Source of the DNA: CAZFHA01 sp964518595
GTDB taxonomy: Bacteria; Bacillota; Clostridia; Saccharofermentanales; Saccharofermentanaceae
Assembly: GCA_964518595.1 (NCBI GenBank)
Contig: CAZFHA010000016.1
Span: forward strand, 15,374 to 79,373
DNA length: 64,000 bases
Direction: 5' to 3'
In this document: positions 27,141 to 35,241 of the stretch, one piece after another
Numbering within the stretch: the first letter of the stretch is position 1
How the letters are laid out: every line of letters starts with the position of its first letter
Position numbers and translations under genes: made by a program
The notes under the pieces: model-generated
What the model was told of the DNA's origin: nothing
Database searches by the model: none
The model's input: the letters and a program-made list of their open reading frames with translations, nothing else

Positions 27141-28967
27141 CTGGTTCAATGGTTTTCTCGTCTTTCCTTTTCTGTCAGAGTATTTTTATTTAATACGCTG
27201 TTTATTGTGCTGCTTAGTGCTATTGTCCTGTCGTATTTCTATTTTTTTGTTCTGGGCGCCGAGACAGATAAGGCGCAGCGAAACCTAGATACGTTGACAG
27301 GTAAAACCGGCCAACAATTAGAAACGCTCATATCTGAAATGGATCGAACCGCCTTACAACTGGCCGCCAATCCCTATGTCATGGATGTCTTTAACAATCT
27401 ACCTACCCATAATAATGCCATGCGCAATTATTTTATTAACGAAAAACTCTATTCCAAAGAGATTGTTCGCTACCTCAACACCTTTAATATAAAAAGAGAT
27501 ATGATGGCCAGAATTTTACTCTACAACGACCAAGGCGATTTTATTTCCAGTGGCTATTTGCCCACCACGAATACGGCTGTGCTACATTTTTTTGATGCCC
27601 AAAATCCGCTAGGAATTAATCAGATACATCAGTATTTTTCGGAAGATACCCCCGCTTTTATGGCCTACGTACCACCGCGAAAGGATCCTTTTTCTGAAGA
27701 TTCTCCGGAATCGCTTTTTTCTGTGGTACGCAAGATTCAAAACTATTCCATCGGTGACAGCGAAACCGACCGAGGCTATGTAGAAGTACAAGAGCCTATC
27801 AGGCGCTTTTCCGATGTCTTTCGTGGTCTAGATCAGGATATAAGTATTTTACTCTTAGGGGAAGACGGCTCACGTTTATATGCCGGTGGTCCGGCACTGT
27901 CTTCGGAGTTAGTAAACACCCTTGCCAATACAAAAAACATTCACAGCTACGAAGAAAGTTCTGCTGGCTGGATTCTGTCCGAGTCTCAGGTTTCCGAAAT
28001 GAATGGCCGGGTAATATTTCTTTTACCCCAAAGTTCAATTTTCGGGCATATTCAGTCTATTTGGTTACTAATCTTATTTGCTATGGCAGTGATGCTCATG
28101 ATTCTTTTAGGCACGGAGTACTTGGTTCTGCGTCGCCTAACCCGTCCACTTCAAAAATTACACCATTCTATTTCTGCCATCAGCATTCATCACCTGGAAT
28201 GGGAAATTCAGCCCGGTGGCGACGGTGACGAATTCAGCCGCTTAAATCAAGCCTTTGAACAACTTTTCTCTCAACTCCAGACCTCCGTAGACGACCTGGT
28301 TTTTGCCCGGACGGAGGAAGTCAAAAGTCATGTTAAAGCCTTGCAAGCCCAGATGGATCCTCATTTTATTCACAATATTCTAACCATAATCAATGGACTG
28401 GCAGCAGAGGAAGAATATCAAAAAATCATTGAAACCACTGATAAATTAGCCGAAATGCTCCGCTACAACGCTTCTTATATTGCCACAGAAGTCACCATCA
28501 GCGAAGAAATTGACCATATGCTTAATTACCTGGATCTAATGAAGATACGTTATGAAGATCACTTCAGGTATCAGCTCAACAATTACGCTCAAGACTGTGA
28601 CTTCCTCGTTCCCAAACTCCTTTTACAGCCCTTAGTCGAAAATTGTTTTAAACACGGTTTTTCTTCTCAAAGTCCACCCTGGGAAATCACTGTAACCCTC
28701 TACTGTCAACCGGCCCAGTGGAAAATCATCATTGAAGATAATGGAAAAGGGTGGAAAGACACCGAAATAGAAGCCTTTTGGGCAGCTGTATCCGCCTTTC
28801 AGCAGACAAAAAACCGCCAAAGTCCAGCCTCCTTAAAAATCGGTCATCTAGGTCTGCTAAACATCTACATCCGTCTCTACTTAATTTGGGGCAAAGCTAT
28901 AATTTTTGAGTTAGGCAAAAGCGACCTGGGCGGCGCCAAAATTACTCTGGGAGGGCATAAATTATGA
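27141..28967 (+). CDS. YesM-type sensor histidine kinase
   Basis: This is a two-helix membrane sensor kinase. TM1 is VFLFNTLFIVLLSAIVL and TM2 (about residues 300-320) is LLILFAMAVMLMILLG, with an extracytoplasmic sensor region between. A HAMP linker (LTRPLQKLHHSI) is followed by the His_kinase/YesM core with phospho-acceptor His in QAQMDPHFIHNIL, the N-box LLQPLVENCFKHGF and the EDNGKGW G-box. The start is unusual. No ATG or GTG lies in frame; GGGGAGGG sits six bases before a CTG at 27141, while an upstream TTG at 27096 has no ribosome site and overlaps a likely -10 box. I chose CTG, giving 608 aa. Its response regulator overlaps it by four bases. Confidence 0.88.
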   Translation: MVQWFSRLSFSVRVFLFNTLFIVLLSAIVLSYFYFFVLGAETDKAQRNLDTLTGKTGQQLETLISEMDRTALQLAANPYVMDVFNNLPTHNNAMRNYFINEKLYSKEIVRYLNTFNIKRDMMARILLYNDQGDFISSGYLPTTNTAVLHFFDAQNPLGINQIHQYFSEDTPAFMAYVPPRKDPFSEDSPESLFSVVRKIQNYSIGDSETDRGYVEVQEPIRRFSDVFRGLDQDISILLLGEDGSRLYAGGPALSSELVNTLANTKNIHSYEESSAGWILSESQVSEMNGRVIFLLPQSSIFGHIQSIWLLILFAMAVMLMILLGTEYLVLRRLTRPLQKLHHSISAISIHHLEWEIQPGGDGDEFSRLNQAFEQLFSQLQTSVDDLVFARTEEVKSHVKALQAQMDPHFIHNILTIINGLAAEEEYQKIIETTDKLAEMLRYNASYIATEVTISEEIDHMLNYLDLMKIRYEDHFRYQLNNYAQDCDFLVPKLLLQPLVENCFKHGFSSQSPPWEITVTLYCQPAQWKIIIEDNGKGWKDTEIEAFWAAVSAFQQTKNRQSPASLKIGHLGLLNIYIRLYLIWGKAIIFELGKSDLGGAKITLGGHKL

Positions 28968-30502
28968 TTCGTGTACTCATTGTGGAAGACGAACCACCCA
29001 TCATGCGTGATCTGACCCGACGACTAGAAAAGCTAGATTCAACTTTCACCGTAGTTGCCCAAGCCTACGACGGGGTAATGGCCTTGGAGTTATTAGCTAA
29101 GCAACCGGTAGATCTGATTATTACCGATATTACCATGCCCAGACTAAGCGGTCTTGATTTACTGGAAAAGGTCGCTCAAAACCAACCTCACATTTTAAGG
29201 GTAATCCTTAGCGGTTATCAGGAATTCTCTTATGCCCAAAAAGCCTTACGCTTAGGGGCAGAAGATTATTTATCAAAACCAATTAAAGATAAAGAATTAG
29301 CTAAACTGCTGGAAAAAATAAAAGCTACCTTTCAAACACAGCACTTAGAGCGCCTAGAGCAATATCTACACCACGTATTTCAAGAGGAATATCTGCTAAC
29401 TAAAATGGAAAATCCTTTTATTCCCGTCGCAGACAGCCTCTTTGTAAGCCTGATTTGCCTTGGAAATCTTCCCCTTACCCTTAGTAGCAAAGCCCCTCCC
29501 GGTGCTCGTGCCTGGGCTGACATCATTTTTTCTCAAGAGCGTAATAGCAGTTCTATTGAGGGTCCTTCCATCCATCTGTTTGCAGGAAAAACACGTAGTG
29601 AAAAGCTCTCTATCCTGCCCCAGTCCCCAGACAACCTAAGCCACATCCGAGACATCTATCAGCAACTACAAAAGGCTACCTCACTGCCTGTCAGCCTAAT
29701 CTATACCCACTGTAGTCCGGAAGAATTAGTATCCATGATCCCAAAGCTACGCAAACAATTGTTAGAGAAAATTCGCTTTGCCCGTGGATTGGCGCCTTTC
29801 CCCTGGGAAAATAGTTCTACAGTGGCAGGGGAGATTCAGGATTATCAGCTTCCCAGCGGCTATTATCAACAGGCCTGCTTAGCCGTCGAGCAACAGCAGG
29901 GTGCTCACTTTAAAAGGCTACTCCAAAAGGTTATCCTTGACCTAGAGCACCTTCAGGCGCGCCAACTTGATGTAGAAAGTGCCCTGCAAAGACTGTTTGA
30001 CCCCTTGCTACAGGCGGCACCTTATGACACAACAGCTTCCGGCGAAGGTATCTACTCACTTGCGGAACAAATCCTTTTAGCGCCAAGCTATGCGGAGCTG
30101 GAAAAATCCTTATCAGAATTAGCTTCTCATATTTTTCAAACTCTACTGGAAGCCTCCCACACAGATCAGCTGGTGGAGGACTTAGAGCAATACCTTCTGC
30201 TTCACTTAGGCGATCCCATCAGCAATCAACATTTGACCACCCGTTTCGGCTATTCAATTTCTTATATAAGCCGCCTCTTTAAGAATCAAACTGGCTACAC
30301 CCCGGGAGAGTATTTACTGAATCAGCGCATAACCAAGGCAAAAGAATTACTAGTACAAGAACCGAAGTTGAAAAGCAAGGAAATTGCCCGGATTGTAGGC
30401 TATAGCGATCCACTATATTTTTCCCGGGTGTTTAAAAAGGCTACCGGTTATTATCCTTCCGAATATCGAGAAAATGCTCATCTGGATGAAAAGGAGTGCT
30501 AA
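28964..30502 (+). CDS. YesN-type response regulator, AraC output
   Basis: The 512-aa protein has an N-terminal receiver domain: EDEPP acidic pocket, phospho-acceptor Asp in LIITDITMP (near residue 55), Thr/Ser switch LSGYQEF, and Lys in LSKPIKD. A middle helical region of unknown role follows, then a C-terminal AraC-type double helix-turn-helix (FGYSISYISRLFKNQTGYTP; KSKEIARIVGYSDPLYFSRVF). ATGA overlap with the kinase gene indicates coupled translation. It likely activates carbohydrate genes in response to an external sugar. Plausible targets are the adjacent GH94-like gene and the ABC transporter operon. Confidence 0.93.
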   Translation: MIRVLIVEDEPPIMRDLTRRLEKLDSTFTVVAQAYDGVMALELLAKQPVDLIITDITMPRLSGLDLLEKVAQNQPHILRVILSGYQEFSYAQKALRLGAEDYLSKPIKDKELAKLLEKIKATFQTQHLERLEQYLHHVFQEEYLLTKMENPFIPVADSLFVSLICLGNLPLTLSSKAPPGARAWADIIFSQERNSSSIEGPSIHLFAGKTRSEKLSILPQSPDNLSHIRDIYQQLQKATSLPVSLIYTHCSPEELVSMIPKLRKQLLEKIRFARGLAPFPWENSSTVAGEIQDYQLPSGYYQQACLAVEQQQGAHFKRLLQKVILDLEHLQARQLDVESALQRLFDPLLQAAPYDTTASGEGIYSLAEQILLAPSYAELEKSLSELASHIFQTLLEASHTDQLVEDLEQYLLLHLGDPISNQHLTTRFGYSISYISRLFKNQTGYTPGEYLLNQRITKAKELLVQEPKLKSKEIARIVGYSDPLYFSRVFKKATGYYPSEYRENAHLDEKEC

Positions 30503-30504
30503 GC

Positions 30505-33057
30505 ATGGAATCATGGACAGTCTTCGATGAAAATCAAAAACTTCTGGGTGAATTTCTTCCCCAGACTGCCGGCTTTCGTATCCTAACCCCCAATCTGCCC
30601 TCTGCTTGGGAATACATCTATCAAAACTCTGATCTGCTCCTAAAAATGGATCAGTATGGTCCGGTGTATGCTCAACACAGCCCTCCCGGCGGCATTCAGC
30701 TTTTCCGGCGTGAAAACGGCCAACGCTTTTCTCCATGGAACATCTGGTTAAAGGCAGAACAAATCAATCAAGGTCAGCCCTTTAGTGCCTTTTTTCGTCC
30801 TGCTCTGGGAAATGATCCCACAGCTCTGCCACAGAATTACGAAGTAATTTTCCGGCCGGAAAGTGCTCTATACAGAATTCAGCTTGATGATCTAACAGTA
30901 GAAACAGAGTTTCTGATTCCACCGTCAGGCTGTGAAATTGTGATGAAGTGCCGAGTTCAAAATACCGGTTCAATAGCCGTTAACTTATGCCTGTTTCCCT
31001 GCCTTGTTCCCTACATCAATCCGGCGATGTTGGCACCTTGGGACAAATATGAATGGTATTTAAAATCTGCGGTGGTATTGGAGAAGCAAGCTCTGTTCTG
31101 GAGTCAACTTTTGAACAGCGAATCGGATGCCCAAAAGCGACAAACAGCGATTCTATGGACAGATAAAGAGGCACTAACCGGAGTTGAAATCAGCCTAGAA
31201 AAATTTATCGGCGCCAGCAGTCTGGATTTTCCTGAAAGCATATTTCAAGGGAGATTGAGGCTAAAGCCCTGTAGTGCGTCCTATGGCAATTATCCACCCG
31301 ATCATACCATCTATGGTTATCCACCAATCTATGCCCAGCAATATAGTTGGCTTCTCACCCCCGGGCAAGAGCAAGTTTTGACTCAGGTACTCGCTCTTCC
31401 AGCCAAAAAGCAATCCTCTTGGCTTGCCCCCTTTGAGGAGGTAAAAAAGAGTCTTTTCTACTTTTCTGCCCATAATTTTTCGGAAACCAAAAGCACCATG
31501 CAACGAATGTATCAGCAGATTTTCACGCAAAATCAGCTTACCACTGGGCAAGAATTTTTTGACTACTATGTAAATTACTGGTTACCTCTACAGATGAAAT
31601 GGGTCTGCGCCCTAGACCGAGGCTGGCCTACTGGTATGCGTGGAACCCGAGATAGTGCCCAGGATTTTCTGGCACTCTTATTTACTGGTGACTATCCCAC
31701 TTGCCGCCAAGTTCTTTTACAACTGCTATCCTGTCAACGCCGGGATGGCTGGTTTCCCCGCCAATATTCTGCGGAAGGCCGACAAGGCAAACACGACCTA
31801 CGGAGCTACATTGATGGCGGTGCTTTTGTGATTGAATTCGCTTGGAATTATCTGGCACATAGTGGCGATTTCCTATTACTGGAGGAGACGCTGCCTTGGC
31901 TTGACCAAGATCAGGAAGACCAGGTTATCACCCATTTACTTACTGCCCTAGACTATTATCTGCTACCGGAAAATATCGGAGAACATGGACTTTGTAAGCT
32001 CCGGGAGGGAGATTGGCTGGACAGTTTAAACCGCGCTGGAACTAAAGGGCGAGGAGAATCGGTAATGGTAAGTGCCCAAGTAATCATGAGCCTATATTAC
32101 ATGACTGATCTACTCAAGAAAATTTCTCTTTGCTCGACACCTGACCAAACTACCCTGCACTCCTACCCTGACTTAGAGGATAGACTGGCTGCCTTTTCTA
32201 CTGCTTCCGCTGCCCTAAAAAAAGCCCTTCTCAGCGCCAGCCTGAATCCGGCCGGATTCTTTAACGGTGCTTTTACCGATAAGGGAGACTGGATTTTTTC
32301 AGGGCAAGATCCTGATGGCCATTGTCGCCCCTATGGACCAACCAACTGGTACGCCATTATAGCAGGCCTATTGCCACAAGTTCAAGGAAAAGAACTGCTT
32401 CATACTCTGCTGCCTATGCTAAAAGGACCTTTTGGGTATCGGCTCTATCATCCACCCATGGGAGAAACGCCAATTCCTTGTACCGGCCGTAGTGGCAGCG
32501 GTGATACTCCACCCTATCAAGGGGAAAATGGCAATGTCTACAACCATGGCTCCCAAGGCTTTCTCGCCCGTGCTCTGGGAGTACTACAAGAAGGGGATGA
32601 GCTATTTGAGGTATTGAACTGGCTTTTCCCCTTTGATCAGGAAAAACACCCAACGCATCAAGCCCTTAGCGCACCTTATGCCATCACCAATTGCTGGCAA
32701 GAATCCAGTCCCTTCCCCGGTCGTTCCCTAATGACATTTTTAACCGGCAGCGTAGCTATGGGAATGCGTGGGGTTTATGAATGGATGTTGGGCATAATAC
32801 CAGAGCTAGATGGGCTTCTATTTTCCCCCGTTCTTCCCAGTCTCATTCCACAGGTTCAAGTGAACAGCTCTTTTCGTGGCCGAAGGATTCAGTTGCAAAT
32901 ATGGAATCACGCCGGAAAAGTGACCGCCCAAAGCCGTCTGGTATTTCATGGTGTAGAGTATCCACCTTCCCTTCATCCTTTCTATCCAGAACGGCTAGTT
33001 TTTGCGTTACGGGAAGAGGACATTAAGGATAATAGTGTGTTTGAGATTTTTTTGTGA
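30505..33057 (+). CDS. GH94-like glycoside phosphorylase/hydrolase family protein
   Basis: The 850-aa protein resembles the glycosyltransferase-36/GH94 group (cellobiose, chitobiose and related phosphorylases). An N-terminal beta-sandwich is followed by an (alpha/alpha)6 domain with GTRDSAQDFLAL, the presumed acid region EGDWLDSLNRAG (GDWND in classical members), GRGESVMVSAQ and C-terminal FLTGSVAMGMRG...YEWMLGI. In GH94 the Asp protonates the glycosidic oxygen while phosphate attacks the anomeric carbon. The first Asn of GDWND is Leu here, and the overall sequence is divergent, so phosphorolysis is not assured. The ATG at 30505 has AAGGAG eight bases upstream; it follows the regulator stop by two bases, making one transcription unit. 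Confidence 0.75.
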   Translation: MESWTVFDENQKLLGEFLPQTAGFRILTPNLPSAWEYIYQNSDLLLKMDQYGPVYAQHSPPGGIQLFRRENGQRFSPWNIWLKAEQINQGQPFSAFFRPALGNDPTALPQNYEVIFRPESALYRIQLDDLTVETEFLIPPSGCEIVMKCRVQNTGSIAVNLCLFPCLVPYINPAMLAPWDKYEWYLKSAVVLEKQALFWSQLLNSESDAQKRQTAILWTDKEALTGVEISLEKFIGASSLDFPESIFQGRLRLKPCSASYGNYPPDHTIYGYPPIYAQQYSWLLTPGQEQVLTQVLALPAKKQSSWLAPFEEVKKSLFYFSAHNFSETKSTMQRMYQQIFTQNQLTTGQEFFDYYVNYWLPLQMKWVCALDRGWPTGMRGTRDSAQDFLALLFTGDYPTCRQVLLQLLSCQRRDGWFPRQYSAEGRQGKHDLRSYIDGGAFVIEFAWNYLAHSGDFLLLEETLPWLDQDQEDQVITHLLTALDYYLLPENIGEHGLCKLREGDWLDSLNRAGTKGRGESVMVSAQVIMSLYYMTDLLKKISLCSTPDQTTLHSYPDLEDRLAAFSTASAALKKALLSASLNPAGFFNGAFTDKGDWIFSGQDPDGHCRPYGPTNWYAIIAGLLPQVQGKELLHTLLPMLKGPFGYRLYHPPMGETPIPCTGRSGSGDTPPYQGENGNVYNHGSQGFLARALGVLQEGDELFEVLNWLFPFDQEKHPTHQALSAPYAITNCWQESSPFPGRSLMTFLTGSVAMGMRGVYEWMLGIIPELDGLLFSPVLPSLIPQVQVNSSFRGRRIQLQIWNHAGKVTAQSRLVFHGVEYPPSLHPFYPERLVFALREEDIKDNSVFEIFL

Positions 33058-33172
33058 GCTAAAGGGGTAGGCCTCCACGCTGCGGGATTCTTGCCCAAGT
33101 TTGAAATAAACAGTTTATTTTAGACAACTGCTATATAATAAAAGAAAATTTAGCAACAGGGAGAGTATTAAA

Positions 33173-33661
33173 ATGGTAAAACAAAGCATTCCCTTCACAT
33201 CATTTCTGGAGGCCGCCGGAACGGAGCATATTGAATTCATTAATCAATCTAACCAGCTAATGTTGGACAATAACTGTAAGGTAGAAATCAAAGAGGCCAA
33301 AAGCGGCTACCTGGTATCCTATGTTCATACTCCCACCGCCCGCACAGTAGCCAATTATGTTTTCCGCAAAAAAGGTCTTATGATTCGCATCTACGCAGAC
33401 CACGTTCCCGAATACATGAGCCTCCTAGACAACTGGCCGGAGTCTATGAAAAATACCATCCGTAAAGCTACGCCCTGCAAACGCCTACTTGACCCTAATG
33501 CCTGTAATCCGCGCTGCGTTATGGGGTTTGATTTTATTTTGGACGGTAATCGAGAGCAGAAGTGTCGGAATAGTAGTTTCATGTTTTTTCTTGATCCTGA
33601 AACAAAGCCCCACCTCAAAGATATGTTAGAGCGGGAAATGCAAGCACGAAAAGCGGGGTAA
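33173..33661 (+). CDS. Conserved-looking 162-aa cytoplasmic protein, unknown
   Basis: I do not recognise this protein. It lacks membrane or signal segments. Six Cys residues include a cluster in the second half (TPCKRLLDPNACNPRC, then KCRNSSF) that could bind zinc or another metal. The composition is ordinary for a folded protein, and the ORF has GGGAG about nine bases before ATG. It is preceded by its own small intergenic region, so it is probably monocistronic. No functional link to the GH94-like gene upstream or the membrane proteins downstream is apparent. Confidence 0.7.
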   Translation: MVKQSIPFTSFLEAAGTEHIEFINQSNQLMLDNNCKVEIKEAKSGYLVSYVHTPTARTVANYVFRKKGLMIRIYADHVPEYMSLLDNWPESMKNTIRKATPCKRLLDPNACNPRCVMGFDFILDGNREQKCRNSSFMFFLDPETKPHLKDMLEREMQARKAG

Positions 33662-33827
33662 GAATGGTTTCACGCCATTTTTGACAAACAAATAGAAAAT
33701 TATATAATGTAAAGATTATCTTAAATCAAGTTTCCCCTAAATGACAACTCGGGATCAGACAGGTGCTGAAAACAAATCGTGCTTTTACTATTATTTCGGT
33801 TTATCTTTAAATCTTGAGGAGGATGTT

Positions 33828-34322
33828 ATGGATGAGGAAAAATTTACCAGAATGGGTGGATGGCTATTATTTTATGTGATTGTGTCTGTGATAGGGTTAG
33901 TTTATCTTTTTACTACTCTACTAATAAACTTTGATATTTTTATTGACCTCAGACGTTGGGATGTAGTAGACAACAATAAGGTTAATAAAATGTTGGCTGC
34001 TTTAGTGATTTTTTCTATTGCAAGCATATTATTACAACTTGTAATTCTAACATTGATTCTTATCAAAAGCCTTTTTCGGCAGCTTCCTATAGTTGTTTTA
34101 CTACAAGGATGGATAGTTATTGTAGGATGGTATTTTGCAAAAACCGGTTATTCTAACGCTTTTTCAAGTGTCAAATTTACGTGGGCTGAGAATGCCTTAA
34201 TTCGTATGCTCCCAATTGTTATTCAGGCAGCAATTTCAATTTTAATCTGGTTTAACTACTTTAAAAACTCCAGGCGAGTTGAGGTTTATATGAATGGACT
34301 GGATGAGCCCGATAATGCTTAA
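33828..34322 (+). CDS. DUF2569-like membrane protein
   Basis: The 164-aa product has four hydrophobic helices and the MGGWLLFYVI start (GGWL motif) that recalls DUF2569 membrane proteins. It ends YFKNSRRVEVYMNGL. The ATG at 33828 is set by GAGGAGG five bases upstream; a longer frame from 33741 has no ribosome site. Function unknown. A second, related copy lies immediately downstream, sharing the GGWL start and the YFK-S-RV-YM-GL tail, so the pair arose by tandem duplication. Confidence 0.75.
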   Translation: MDEEKFTRMGGWLLFYVIVSVIGLVYLFTTLLINFDIFIDLRRWDVVDNNKVNKMLAALVIFSIASILLQLVILTLILIKSLFRQLPIVVLLQGWIVIVGWYFAKTGYSNAFSSVKFTWAENALIRMLPIVIQAAISILIWFNYFKNSRRVEVYMNGLDEPDNA

Positions 34323-34333
34323 CTAGTTGCAGA

Positions 34334-34819
34334 ATAGGGGGATGGCTAGCTGTATTTATAGTTTTTATGTTATTTTCAATTATTGTTTCTCTACAGGATG
34401 TGTTTGGATCAATGACAGTCTGGGGAAGAATTAGTTCTTCAGAAGAAAACATCCCAATTCAATTAAATATCGAATTTATTTTAAATATTGTCATACAGTT
34501 ATTGCAGATAGGGCTTATAGGAATTATTTTATTCGCCATAGGCAAAAAAACTAATTACAAACGTTTGCCTAACTACTTCATTTGGCAAGGGGGCATCGGA
34601 ATATCAGGGGCTTTAATCAGTATAATCAATAGAGCAACTCTTTTGGTCAGTCAATCTGAGTCTGTAGTTAATTTGCTAGGTGAATTTATTCTTATTACAG
34701 CCTTAAATGTTGGCGTTTCTGCTATCTTCTATAACTATTTTAAAAAATCTCAGCGAGTCTACATCTATATGCATGGATTAAGTGAATTTGATAATGTCTC
34801 AACTACTCTGGAAAACTAA
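34334..34819 (+). pseudogene. Tandem DUF2569-like copy lacking a clear start
   Basis: This frame is homologous to the preceding gene. It has IGGWLAVFIVFML matching the MGGWLLFYVI start, a hydrophobic four-helix pattern, and the tail YFKKSQRVYIYMHGL. The usual first eight to ten residues are missing: an in-frame TAA lies upstream, and the only ATG (34367) falls inside the first helix, after the GGWL motif, without a good ribosome site. It is either a decayed copy, or it is translated by coupling or frameshift from the upstream gene (stop at 34322). Confidence 0.55.
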
Positions 34820-34864
34820 ATTTCTTGTTACATGTACAATTAAGAGCTAGGGATTTTTCTTTAG

Positions 34865-35238
34865 TTAATCTTTGAAAAAATCATTGATAGTTAAGACAGT
34901 TATATCTGCCTCAAGCCTATCATCAGAGAGCTTCTCTTGGGTAAATAAATAAAGATAAACTTTATAGTTATCAAACAGAGCTGCCCGGTTTCTTAATATC
35001 TGAAGAGTTTTATTACCTTTGACTGAAGTTGTCCATTTACATTCGCCAACAAGCAAATTCTTTCCCGTAATGGATTCAGCCACTACATCTAGCGCTTCCA
35101 CCTCGCCTTGCCTATTCTTTCCCCACCAAGTACCAAAGGAGCTGGCAACAAAGCCAGCTCCCGGTTTCTATACATTCTACGGAAATATTGCCGAGTAATC
35201 TCTTCAAAAATTGAACCAATGAATTTGGGTAAAAAACC
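34865..35238 (-). pseudogene. Remnant of an AAA-ATPase/DUF234 family gene, frameshifted
   Basis: Two minus-strand frames join to give the C-terminal end of the ATPase family that carries a DUF234 nuclease-like tail. Frame one (35238-35165) reads PKFIGSIFEEITRQYF and RRMYRNREL. After a frameshift near 35120-35165 the second frame reads FGTWWGKNRQGEVEALD, then LLVGECKWT. The ATPase domain is absent, and the remnant begins four bases from the stop of the giant GH101 gene. It is very probably nonfunctional debris from a deletion. Confidence 0.7.
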
Positions 35239-35241
35239 GTA

